Assembly: GCA_016195405.1 (NCBI GenBank)
Contig: JACPZP010000170.1
Span: forward strand, 1 to 42,104
Length of the DNA stretch: 42,104 nucleotides
Source of the DNA: Planctomycetota bacterium
Lineage (GTDB): Bacteria; Planctomycetota; Planctomycetia; Gemmatales; Gemmataceae
Direction: 5' to 3'
The notes under the pieces were generated by a model. It searched no databases and was not told the origin of the DNA. It was given only the letters and a program-made list of their open reading frames with translations. The translations under genes and the position numbers were made by a program. Shown here piece by piece: positions 26,201 to 34,040 of the stretch. How positions within the stretch are numbered: position 1 is the first letter of the stretch; each line of letters opens with the position of its first letter.

Positions 26201-27921
26201 ACAACGGCACGCAGTTGTTGACGGCAGGCGGCGACAAGACGGTGAAGCTCTGGGACCTGACGAAGAACGCCGTCGTGAAGACTTTCGGCCCGCTGCCGGA
26301 CGGGATCAAATCCGCGACATTCAATCGCGACTTCACGCAGGTCGGAGTCGCTGCCGGGAAGAACATCAAGGTTTGGAACATCGCTGACGGCAAGGACGTT
26401 CTCAACATCGTCCACCCCGCGGACGTGCATTCGCTTTCCTTCAGCGTCGACAAGACCAAGATCGCGACCGGCGCCGTCGACAAGTTGGCTCGCGTTTTCG
26501 ATGCGGCCACGGGCAAGGAGCTGCAGTCGTTTCCACAGGATGAAGCCGTCGCCTCAGTGATCGTGATGCCGGCCAATACGAGCCTGGTGGCCGCCGGAGG
26601 CAAGACGCCGCGTCTCGAAACTTTGGCCCTTGCGAGAGTCATCGTCGCCGACGCGGGGCCGACGACTGCGGTCGCGGTCAATCCGCCGGGAACGCACGTG
26701 CTGACGGCCGGCGCCGACAAGACGGTCAAGATGTGGAACATCAGCAATGGCAACAACGAGCGTTCTTTCACCGGCGCGACCGCGCCATTGACTTCGGTCA
26801 CGATCTCGAAAAACAATCTGCTCGTCGCCGCCGCCAGCGCGGACCAGGCGATCCGCGTTTTCAACATCAACGACGCCAAGGAACTGGGAGCGATCAGGCC
26901 GGGAGCGCCGGTTAAGACACTGAGCTTCACGCCGAACAATCTCATCCTGGTGGCGGCGTGCGGCGACAAAACGATTCAAGCGTGGAGCGCGAACTTCACC
27001 GCGGGGCAACCATTGCCGCCGGACTTTCTGGGCGCAGTGCAGAAATTCACGGCGCCCGAGGCGACGCTCGATCTCGCTGCGGCGCCTGACAATGCCACGA
27101 TCTACACCGGCAACGCCAACAAATCGGTCTACGCCTGGAAGCTGGCCTCGCCGGCCCCGGTTCGCAATTTCCCCCATCCCAATCTCGTCGACGCCGTCGC
27201 CTTCCAGCCGGGCGGGCCGCTCATCGCGACGGGTTGTCACGACGGCAAGATCCGCCTCTTCGACAACGTCAAGAACGCCCCCGTCAAGGAGATCAACGCT
27301 CACCCGGCCCCAAACCCAAATACGGTTTCCGCGGTCTACGCCCTCGCGTTCTCCGCGGACGGCAAGCAACTCGCCAGCGCCAGCGCGGATCAGAGCTTGA
27401 AACTTTGGGACGTGGCCAGCGGCAACCTGGTCCGGGAATTCAAGGCGTACAAGGTAAAAGATTTCGAGAAGGGCCATCAAGAGCCGGTGTTCGCGCTCGC
27501 TCTGAGCCCCGACGGTAAATTGCTGGCTTCCGGCTCCGGCGGACTCGAACGAATAATCAAGATCTGGAACACGGCCGACGGCGCGGTGGTGCGCGAATTG
27601 GCCAATCCAAACATCAAAGCGTCCCCTGGCTACCCTGCCCCGTCGCACCCCGGTTGGGTTTACAAAATGCGCTGGAGCAACGACGGCAAATATTTGGTCA
27701 GCGTCGGCGACGCACCGGGCAACAAGGGCTTCTTGGCGATCTGGGACCCCAACGACGGTAAGATGCTTTACGGCGAAATGATGCCGCTGGGCAATTTCTT
27801 CGGCTTGTCGCTCAGTCCGGATGGCCGCACCGTGGCGCTGGGCGCCGGCCCCCGCGGTCGGCCGACGCCGGAGTTCAATAGCGCGTATCTGATAAGAATG
27901 CCCATTGCCTTGCCGAAGTGA
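23290..27921 (+). CDS. Secreted giant WD40-repeat protein (35 repeats)
   Basis: A 1543-residue protein. Residues 1-29 (MSTSLRARFVLALACAGISFLGFDGLGAG) form a signal peptide, followed by a Lys/Asp-rich linker. WD40-type repeats then run from about residue 40 to the end (TLKGHTELVYSVAFSADNKYVATGSFDNTVKLWE in the first). Counting repeat-closing strands (VKLWE, LKVWD, VRFWN and degenerate forms such as VKLVN or PRLET) I find 35 by eye, equal to five seven-bladed propellers of about 43 residues per blade. There is no catalytic domain, cytochrome motif or membrane anchor at either end. Planctomycetes have many WD40 proteins, commonly fused to kinase or cytochrome domains; this one is only repeats. 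A very good GGAGGA precedes the ATG at 23290. It is probably a periplasmic or extracellular scaffold. It has no operon partner and converges on a helicase gene 71 bp downstream. Confidence 0.93.
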   Translation: MSTSLRARFVLALACAGISFLGFDGLGAGEKDKGVKDKGPEILATLKGHTELVYSVAFSADNKYVATGSFDNTVKLWEAATGKELKTFGGPAGHQKMVVSVAISPDGQFIASGSGDNTLKVWDVPMNSPLRNLAASEAVGAVALTADGTKLAVGSKDGLVKLVNAADFKDLFKMEGHQGAVTGLTFSPNGQILISCGADRTVRFWNVANGQNIAVVGAHTAPVNAVAINPAGYQAFSVGDDGLLKIWSVPPTGTKPLPGHGAPILAMALSGDGNQVVTAGADKVVRQTLTAGKEVRALTGPNAPVTSVALNPANTLIAAGTADEKLFLWNAADGKPVTQTPAHAGAVTAVNFHPQNNQLATGGADGLIKLWAMPPVPPRVLGHPDAVQTAVFANNKIITGGADKILRVWDAAKLAVERQFTGHPGPISAVAISANGQILVSGGVDGSIRFWNQAMGKEAETVFGHAGAVTALGVNPAGTQLLSASEDGSVKIWQIPVAGPKGMVHPDQVTAMALTGDGAKLVTGGFDKQAHLWNLANGQKEKDYAGPTLPITSVDLSSDGKIAAGSADKTVHVWAIGDAKLLQKVPLPAAVQAIAFSPDGKTLAAGLTDNAIKLINPADGKEIKALAGHKGAVNALAYTPKGDLLWSASADKTIQSWAMPDGAPKAKFDHVGPVTHLALSKDGTRLAAAADKSVKVWNLADGKELATINTPAEARGVGFSPDNARVVIAGGDKLARIYEIGGQLVESFPHDGPVHAVRFIDAKRVISASADKQARVWTSSLVWQKAHQGAVRQAFFSPKGDQIFSAGDDKTVRIWNAGDGKDIRTIAAHDGPVAGMSLSADGARLATTAADKTVKIWNLTAKAGSPEENKPAVAFALPAAAQSVTLSPNGQRIALGIGEQGNLIRVYDIALGREIQALAEHAGPIKALQFLPDNRTLLTASADKNAKLLDVGVLAAFEAHKDGVVAAQYHNNGTQLLTAGGDKTVKLWDLTKNAVVKTFGPLPDGIKSATFNRDFTQVGVAAGKNIKVWNIADGKDVLNIVHPADVHSLSFSVDKTKIATGAVDKLARVFDAATGKELQSFPQDEAVASVIVMPANTSLVAAGGKTPRLETLALARVIVADAGPTTAVAVNPPGTHVLTAGADKTVKMWNISNGNNERSFTGATAPLTSVTISKNNLLVAAASADQAIRVFNINDAKELGAIRPGAPVKTLSFTPNNLILVAACGDKTIQAWSANFTAGQPLPPDFLGAVQKFTAPEATLDLAAAPDNATIYTGNANKSVYAWKLASPAPVRNFPHPNLVDAVAFQPGGPLIATGCHDGKIRLFDNVKNAPVKEINAHPAPNPNTVSAVYALAFSADGKQLASASADQSLKLWDVASGNLVREFKAYKVKDFEKGHQEPVFALALSPDGKLLASGSGGLERIIKIWNTADGAVVRELANPNIKASPGYPAPSHPGWVYKMRWSNDGKYLVSVGDAPGNKGFLAIWDPNDGKMLYGEMMPLGNFFGLSLSPDGRTVALGAGPRGRPTPEFNSAYLIRMPIALPK

Positions 27922-27992
27922 CTCCGGTCCACGACTGAAATGTGGGTGCGCGCGCGCCGCTGCGCAATGCAATCCAATTCCAAGAACCGCGT

Positions 27993-29732
27993 CTAATGAA
28001 ACGGTGAGGCTGTTGAGCGTCGCGGACACGCCTTCACGTTGAACAATCCAAATACCTCGTCCTCGTTGAGGCCCAGCGACGCGGGCGGGCCATTTTGGCC
28101 AAGCATCTCTTCAAAGAGTTGGCGTTTCTTCTCAAGAATCTCCGCGATACGGCCTTCTATGGTGTCTTGACTGACGAAGCGGGTGACGAAGACGGTTTCC
28201 TTTTGGCCGAGGCGGTGGGCGCGATTGATGGCCTGATCCTCGACGGCCGGGTTCCACCAGCGATCGAATAGGAACACGTAATTGGCGGATTGAAGATTCA
28301 GTCCGACGCTGCCGGCGCCGTAACTCATCAAAAGAACGTGTTTCGTTCGGTCTTTGCGAAATTGTTCGAGGACCATTTCGCGTTGACGATGGGAAACCTG
28401 GCCGTGGAAGAGCAGGGGGCCAAAATGGGTCAATGCCCGCGCCAGGATTTCCAGCGGCTCGACCCACTGTGAGAAGAGGATGGCCTTGCGATTACTGTCG
28501 GCGACCTCAGCCAGGTCCGCCAAGAGCTGTTCGAGCTTGGCGCTCTCGCCGGTGCGCGGATCGAAATTGCAGATCTGCTTGAGGCGCATCACCAGCTCGA
28601 AAACGTGCTGGATGGTGATGGTGTCGCCGAGTTCGTTGAGGTGAATGACTCCCGCGTCCTCGGCGAGGTCATAACTGGCGCGCTGAGCCGGCGTCAACTC
28701 TAAATGCGCGTCGTGGATCACCTTGGGCGGCATGTCGGCGGCGACCTCTTCCTTCACGCGGCGGAGAATGGAATCGCGCGTCAAATCGGGCAGCGCCTTG
28801 GCCGGCGTGTCGGCGGGAATGCGGTCGGGATCGACGAACGCGAAGATGTTGATCAGATCTTCGACGCGATTTTCGATCGGCGTGCCGGTCATGGCCCAAC
28901 TGCGGGCGCGGCGCAGGCTGCGCACGACCTGGGCGGTCTTGGCTTCGCGGTTCTTGATACGCTGGGCTTCGTCGAGAACCACCACATCAAACTGAACCCG
29001 CTCATCGTCGATCAAGTCGGCGTCGCGCGTCAGCAGCTCGTAATTGATCAGTTTGACCGGACACTTGGAAGCGAGCCACTGAAACTTGCGCGTCGGCAAG
29101 TCGCCGGCGATGATTTCATAAGGCATATCCTCTGCCCATATCTTGATTTCGCGAGTCCAATTGAGGACCAACGGCTTGGGACACACGACCAAGGCCCGGC
29201 GGATCAAGCCGCTTTGAAAAAGCAGCCTTAGCGCGATCAGCACCTGGGCCGTCTTCCCCAGGCCCATCTCATCGGCAAGCAGGGCGGCATGACGCGGCAT
29301 CAGAAACGCGATGCCCTTCACCTGATAGGGATACGGTGGAAATGGCAAATGCACTTCGCGACCCGCGAACAGGTCCTCGAGCGGCGGCTGCAAAAGATAG
29401 AGCAAGCGATCCTTGAAAATCGTCAGGTCGCCGGGTGGCTTGAGATGCGTGCGTGGCCGCGGCTCCTGGAGTGGGCCAGGTTCGGTCGACTCCGACTTTT
29501 GTAGTGTTCGGCGAGACCTGAAATTCGGCGGCGGTTCTAGGGGCGTTGGAAAGCGCCAGCCGTGGGTGCTCACGTCCATCGTCATTTTGCCCAGACCGCG
29601 CACCCACGGCGTCCGCGTCATGAGCGCTACTTCGCGTGTTTGGAAACTAAGCGGCCGAGACAGCTGCGGCAAGTCGCGCACGGCGATTGGAAAGGCGAGT
29701 TCGACCGTGTCGAGCTGGAGTAATTCCGTCAT
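27993..29732 (-). CDS. SNF2-family DEAD/DEAH-like helicase
   Basis: A 579-residue Swi2/Snf2 translocase. It has motif I ADEMGLGKT (K160), motif II DEAQ at 254-257, motif III SWAMTGTP, and motif VI QAINRAHRLGQ at 500-510. YPYQVKGIAFLMPRHAALLADE and LFDRWWNPAVEDQ are also family hallmarks. About 130 N-terminal residues (PWVRGLGKMTMDVSTHGWRFPTPLEPPP onward) are not recognised. Such proteins use ATP to move along double-stranded DNA and remodel protein-DNA complexes; RapA-like and phage/defence-associated branches exist, and this one cannot be placed by eye. I chose the second Met (29732), since GGGATGGGG lies before it; the first Met at 29747 adds five residues. It converges on the WD40 gene, and its divergent neighbour is the ferritin-like gene. 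Confidence 0.92.
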   Translation of the reverse strand: MTELLQLDTVELAFPIAVRDLPQLSRPLSFQTREVALMTRTPWVRGLGKMTMDVSTHGWRFPTPLEPPPNFRSRRTLQKSESTEPGPLQEPRPRTHLKPPGDLTIFKDRLLYLLQPPLEDLFAGREVHLPFPPYPYQVKGIAFLMPRHAALLADEMGLGKTAQVLIALRLLFQSGLIRRALVVCPKPLVLNWTREIKIWAEDMPYEIIAGDLPTRKFQWLASKCPVKLINYELLTRDADLIDDERVQFDVVVLDEAQRIKNREAKTAQVVRSLRRARSWAMTGTPIENRVEDLINIFAFVDPDRIPADTPAKALPDLTRDSILRRVKEEVAADMPPKVIHDAHLELTPAQRASYDLAEDAGVIHLNELGDTITIQHVFELVMRLKQICNFDPRTGESAKLEQLLADLAEVADSNRKAILFSQWVEPLEILARALTHFGPLLFHGQVSHRQREMVLEQFRKDRTKHVLLMSYGAGSVGLNLQSANYVFLFDRWWNPAVEDQAINRAHRLGQKETVFVTRFVSQDTIEGRIAEILEKKRQLFEEMLGQNGPPASLGLNEDEVFGLFNVKACPRRSTASPFH

Positions 29733-29908
29733 AGCCCCATCCCGCATTGAAACACACTCTTTGGTTACGTTCGGGAGGAAGAGTACAATTCTTTAGGGAT
29801 CGCGATGGACACAGTCGCGGGACTGGGGGATTTTGATGGAGTGCGCGGACTCTTCGGACTCGGTCACGCTATTATCGGAAAGAATCGCTCAAGTTCGAGG
29901 GATCAACC

Positions 29909-31339
29909 ATGAACGGCACCAAGAATTACCGATCTTACCGCGGCGTGCCGGCGCTTGCAGGACTCTGTACCATCGCCGAAGCCGCCAGGCCCGGTCTTTC
30001 GGTCGAACAATGCGTCGACCGGCTCAAGCGCTATCACTACGCCTTTCATCGACTCCACGAGATTTTCACGGCCCGCATCACTGCCGAGCCAATCTACGAA
30101 CTCAAGACGGCCTTCTCCCACCACGCCTATCTCTGTGCCGAGCACGAGCAGGCCCTGCGCACTCGCATTGCCGAGATGCGCGAGCCGCCGCTGGGACTGG
30201 AAGAGATTCCGCACGAAGGATTGCAAATACTCTTCGATGAGATTCTGGGCGCTCCATCCACCCAAGCGCTGCTCATGGGGCTCTACGGATTCGCTCTGCT
30301 GTTCGTTGACCAGGCGCTCGAAAGACATCTTGCGGACACCAATCGACTGACGGATGCCCCGACTGTTCGCCTCGTTCGTTTCGCTCGGTTGGAACTCGAT
30401 GACATGAAACGCTTCGGTCTGCGCAGTCTTAAGGCCCTGATCGATCAACCCACGCTCGAAAGCCTGCAAGACTGGTTGAGCTTACTCCATCAATGTTCGA
30501 ACGCGGCGGGCGGCCTCGATGGCGCCGACGAAGCGACGGCGCCCTTGCCCCAGCGACACTTCTCCGCGAAGCCTTACGTCTACGACCGCATCCCGCGCCG
30601 CGATGAGCGCTTCCTAGATCTCTGGAACCAAGGCGTCAATCCCGAGGCGTTCCTTTACAATCCCGAGTTCCCCGCGCCGCCCAAAGCGCTGATGATGCTC
30701 TTTAAGAGGCTGCGTGAAATCGACGTGCCGGAGATGATGGCCGGCATCATCCATGAAACCAAGGGTAAGCCGTGGGACTACTACCTCGCCATGTCGCGAC
30801 AGCTCTGGGACGAAGCCCGCCATGCCATGATGGGCGAGGTCGGCTTCGTCGCGCTGGGCGTCGATTGGACGAAAGCCCGCATCACCCACAACTGGTCCTT
30901 TCGGCTCAACACGGAATGCACACCCATCGAACGCCATGCGGTGTTGTATTTCATCGAGCAGGGGTTGATGACGAAGACCGGCAAGCGCTTCGAGTGGGAG
31001 ACGGGACTGGAATCAGGACTGCCTTTGATCGCGACGTTTCAGGACTACGACTGGGCCGATGAAGTGCTGCACGCCCAGCTGGGCCGCGAATGGTATATCC
31101 CGCAGATCGGCAACTGGAAAGAAGCGATCGATTACGGCGACCGCTGCTGGTCGAAGATTCTCAGCAACTGGCAGAGCGTCCGCGACCAGGGGCTTACTCA
31201 ACACGCAAACTGGTGGCCCGATGTGTACCGGCAGTTTTGCGCCCACCAAGGGATGGACCCCGATTCCAAAGTGCTCGCCTACTCGGAAACGTACGAAGGC
31301 ACCCGCGCGGACCTGAAAACCGTCGCCGCAAGCGGATGA
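29909..31339 (+). CDS. Ferritin-like diiron-type hypothetical protein
   Basis: A 476-residue, mostly alpha-helical protein. Two ExxH pairs sit in long helices: E302-A-R-H305 (QLWDEARHAMMGE) and E385-V-L-H388 (DYDWADEVLHAQLGRE), the typical metal ligands of ferritin-like diiron carboxylate proteins. Another CAEHEQALRTR helix lies near residue 80. Between residues 215 and 260 is a proline-rich connector (PLPQRHFSAKPYVYDRIPRRDERFLDL). The overall pattern resembles ferritin-like proteins annotated as hypothetical in planctomycetes; the reaction is unknown. The ATG at 29909 begins after TCAACC without a strong ribosome site; no other start in the region is better. Its stop is 3 bp from the convergent lactonase stop, and it diverges from the helicase across about 160 bp. 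Confidence 0.8.
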   Translation: MNGTKNYRSYRGVPALAGLCTIAEAARPGLSVEQCVDRLKRYHYAFHRLHEIFTARITAEPIYELKTAFSHHAYLCAEHEQALRTRIAEMREPPLGLEEIPHEGLQILFDEILGAPSTQALLMGLYGFALLFVDQALERHLADTNRLTDAPTVRLVRFARLELDDMKRFGLRSLKALIDQPTLESLQDWLSLLHQCSNAAGGLDGADEATAPLPQRHFSAKPYVYDRIPRRDERFLDLWNQGVNPEAFLYNPEFPAPPKALMMLFKRLREIDVPEMMAGIIHETKGKPWDYYLAMSRQLWDEARHAMMGEVGFVALGVDWTKARITHNWSFRLNTECTPIERHAVLYFIEQGLMTKTGKRFEWETGLESGLPLIATFQDYDWADEVLHAQLGREWYIPQIGNWKEAIDYGDRCWSKILSNWQSVRDQGLTQHANWWPDVYRQFCAHQGMDPDSKVLAYSETYEGTRADLKTVAASG

Positions 31340-31342
31340 GCA

Positions 31343-32503
31343 TCAGCGCGCCAGCATCCGCAGGCACACCGGCGCCGGCACTTCGAGGCGATTTCCCGTC
31401 GGCATCAACTCGCCGGTCTTCTCATTGACGCGAAACACGATGACGCTGTCCGAACCCTGATTTCCTACCAATAGATTCTTGCCGCTGGGATCGAGTGCGA
31501 AATTGCGCGGCGTCTTGATCCCTTCGGTTTGATGGCCGACGAACGTCAATTCGCCGGTCTTGTCATCGATCTTGAACACGGCGATGCTATCGTGGCCCCG
31601 GTTGGAGCCGTAGAGGAACTTGCCGGAAGGATGCACCACGACTTCAGCGGTCGACGTATTGCCTTTGAAATCCTTGGGCAGCGTTGAGATCGACTGCGTC
31701 GTTTTTAGCGAACCCTTTACCGGTTCGTAATTCATGGCCGTGACGGTGGAATTCATTTCGTTAATGACATAGGCGAACTTGCCGCCGGGATGGAACGCAA
31801 AATGGCGCGGGCCGGCGCCTGGCGCCAAATCGACGGCCGGCGGGTCGTTGGGTTCCAGGGCTCCTTTGGCCGGATCGAACTCATAGATGAGCACTTTGTC
31901 GAGGCCGAGATCGGCTGCGAACGCGAAGCGGCCGGCGGCGTCGAGATTGATGGAATGGGCGTGCGGCCCTTCCTGTCGCTCTTTATTGACGCTGGAACCC
32001 TTGTGCTGGATGAAGGCGCTCGCAGGCGCGAGCGAGCCGTCGCCCTTGATGGGACAGACGCAAACGCTGCCGCCGCCGTAGTTGGCCGCCAGCACGTTTT
32101 TGCCGGCTTTGTCCACGACGATGTGACAAGGCCCGCCGCCGCCGGACGCTTCCTGATTCAGGAGCTTGAGATCGCCCGTTTTCGCATCGATGGCGAAGGC
32201 GCTCAGCCCGCCGCTCTCCTTCCCCTTCAACTCCTCGACTTCACCGACGGCGTAGAGAAAGCGTCCATTGGGATGAAGGGCCAGGAACGACGGATTGATA
32301 GTCTCCGCGGCGACGGCAAGATTCGAAAGCTTACCGCTCGCAAGATCGAGATCACAGCGATAGATGCCTTTGCTGTCCTTGCCGGTGTAGGTGCCGATGT
32401 AGACGCGGACCTTGTCGGGCTTCTCGCGGGGTTCATCGGCATGATCCGCGGCGGAAAAGGATGCGACAGCGAAGACGGCGAGCGAGCAAGCGAGGTACGA
32501 CAT
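31343..32503 (-). CDS. Secreted lactonase-family beta-propeller protein
   Basis: A 386-residue protein of the lactonase/Pgl (PF10282) family, seven-bladed propeller type. It has a signal peptide (MSYLACSLAVFAVASFSAADHADE) then repeats such as RVYIGTYTGKDSKGIYRCDLDLASGKL, NPSFLALHPNGRFLYAVGEV, GGGGPCHIVVDKAGKNVLAANYGGGSV, EGPHAHSINLDAAGRFAFAADLGLDKV, PGAGPRHFAFHPGGKFAYVINEM, TSTAEVVVHPSGKFLYGSNRGHDS and TPRNFALDPSGKNLLVGNQGSDS. H and R residues at the top of the tunnel match the 6-phosphogluconolactonase-like branch. As it is exported, it is more likely a hydrolase of sugar lactones outside the cytoplasm than a pentose-phosphate enzyme. CGGAG lies upstream of the ATG. It is convergent with the ferritin-like gene. 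Confidence 0.92.
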   Translation of the reverse strand: MSYLACSLAVFAVASFSAADHADEPREKPDKVRVYIGTYTGKDSKGIYRCDLDLASGKLSNLAVAAETINPSFLALHPNGRFLYAVGEVEELKGKESGGLSAFAIDAKTGDLKLLNQEASGGGGPCHIVVDKAGKNVLAANYGGGSVCVCPIKGDGSLAPASAFIQHKGSSVNKERQEGPHAHSINLDAAGRFAFAADLGLDKVLIYEFDPAKGALEPNDPPAVDLAPGAGPRHFAFHPGGKFAYVINEMNSTVTAMNYEPVKGSLKTTQSISTLPKDFKGNTSTAEVVVHPSGKFLYGSNRGHDSIAVFKIDDKTGELTFVGHQTEGIKTPRNFALDPSGKNLLVGNQGSDSVIVFRVNEKTGELMPTGNRLEVPAPVCLRMLAR

Positions 32504-32624
32504 GGGTAAGACTCCGAAACGAGAGAATACAGTTTTGGGAATGATTGTAAGATTCCGTTCCGCGTTGCGAAAGCGGAAAGTGTCAGCTTAGAACGCACAG
32601 ATCTGCATCATCAGAACGCCCCGT

Positions 32625-33944
32625 TCAATCGATTGCCATGAAATAGCTCCACGTGGTCAGATTGAACCTCCCAAAATACACCCACACGGCTTGCCAGGCG
32701 AGCGGCACGAGATTAACGCACAGGCCGGCTAGATGTGCCAAGCGACGTTGGCCCAAGGCAACAGCGTATTCGGAAAAACGCGTACAGAAAAGCATCGCGA
32801 TGCTCAAGAGCGGCAGAGTGAGCGAAAGTCCGTTCACGAGCGCCTCAACGTCTTCCAATCCAGGCGGTTGGCGGGTGGCGATCGCGCAACTCAGCAAAAG
32901 CATTGCCATGAGAGCGACAAAAAACGGCCGCCAGGGAACTCGAGCGCGGAGTGCCACCAACAGAAGCGCGCAGGTCACCAACGTAGCGACGCGTGGGCAA
33001 TACCAAAGCTCGTAGGCTGCACGGAAACGCCACGGAAGAAGCCCGGACCAGACTTCGAAAGACCGCGAGCATGCAATCAAGAAAGTGGAAAGTTCAACCG
33101 CGAGTATGACGACCATAAGCTCACCAGGAGACGTGGGCAAGCCACGACATGAACGCAAAAGTACGTAAGCGCCCCACGGGACCACGAGCGCGCCAAGGCC
33201 CAGCCAAAGCCAGAACGCAACTGCAAACCGTGACCCTGAAATGGCTTCTATCCCGGTTGAGACCAACTGCCTGGAGTTGGAAGCGTCTCCCAAGAAAAGA
33301 GCGCGCACAAGGTCGAGATTTGCATCTCGGGTGAGAAAACAAACTTCGCCTTCCCAGGTGACTACGAAGCATCCGTCCTTATTGAGATACCTTCGACCCC
33401 AGGAACACTTTTCTAATCCACCCCAAGGGTCGGCGCGATCGTATTTCCAAATATCCGGTTTCGTCCAATAGTCGGCGTGGTCCTCATCGAGGTCTACAAC
33501 AGCGATAGCATTCTTCAGGTTTTTTCCAGGAAAGTTCCAGGGCGGCCCAGCGCCCACGAGAGTTCCTTCTCCCTTGACATAAGTGAAGAAGCCAAACTCG
33601 TCTTTGTTGGCTTTTCGAAAATTCACGTAGGGTCGGACAAACCGCTTGGCGAGAGGCAAGTTGTGAGCGCTATCCCACGGCTCATCAAGATGAAACTCTT
33701 TGAATAAGCTGTCCTGTTCCACGAAAGGCAACAAGGCCACGCGCCAACTCAAATTGGGCTTGCCTTCGGCATCGCGGATGTCGTCTGGTAAACGGCCAAA
33801 CACATCATGGTAGCCGTGAAGTGCGAGTGTGATCCCTTTCAGATTGACGATCCATGCGGTTCTTGTTGAGAACGCGCGAAGCGTACTTGCAAGCAACGCT
33901 CCAAGGAACGCAATTAGGCCCAAGACAAGCAGAGATCGCTTCAT
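32625..33944 (-). CDS. DUF1559-like membrane protein
   Basis: A 439-residue protein. Helix 1 (residues 4-24) is a leader or anchor. Residues about 36-120 (LKGITLALHGYHDVFGRLPDDIRDAEGKPNLSWRVALLPFVEQDSLFKEFHLDEPWDS) match the DUF1559 pattern, a large planctomycete family normally with a pilin-like N-terminus. The pilin-like G-F-T-L-I-E methylation motif is absent. From about residue 250 there are six or more transmembrane helices, which is unusual for DUF1559 proteins and suggests a fused integral domain. Cysteines occur in SWG/GCF near 190. The start is the first Met, which opens the hydrophobic leader. The base composition is close to average, with slightly lower GC in the middle. Unknown function; perhaps envelope-associated. 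Confidence 0.75.
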   Translation of the reverse strand: MKRSLLVLGLIAFLGALLASTLRAFSTRTAWIVNLKGITLALHGYHDVFGRLPDDIRDAEGKPNLSWRVALLPFVEQDSLFKEFHLDEPWDSAHNLPLAKRFVRPYVNFRKANKDEFGFFTYVKGEGTLVGAGPPWNFPGKNLKNAIAVVDLDEDHADYWTKPDIWKYDRADPWGGLEKCSWGRRYLNKDGCFVVTWEGEVCFLTRDANLDLVRALFLGDASNSRQLVSTGIEAISGSRFAVAFWLWLGLGALVVPWGAYVLLRSCRGLPTSPGELMVVILAVELSTFLIACSRSFEVWSGLLPWRFRAAYELWYCPRVATLVTCALLLVALRARVPWRPFFVALMAMLLLSCAIATRQPPGLEDVEALVNGLSLTLPLLSIAMLFCTRFSEYAVALGQRRLAHLAGLCVNLVPLAWQAVWVYFGRFNLTTWSYFMAID

Positions 33945-34040
33945 GATGGAAGCGATTTTACCCCGCCCTCACCGTGTACACCAGCGTCGTTAACTATTTG
34001 CAAGGTTCAAGTCGCGCTTGCGCGCAAGCAGGAATCATAA

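Noticed and set aside
26554..28029. Long minus-strand frame over the 3' part of the WD40 gene
   Set aside because: The repeated structure of the WD40 gene opens the opposite strand; no known domain is seen.
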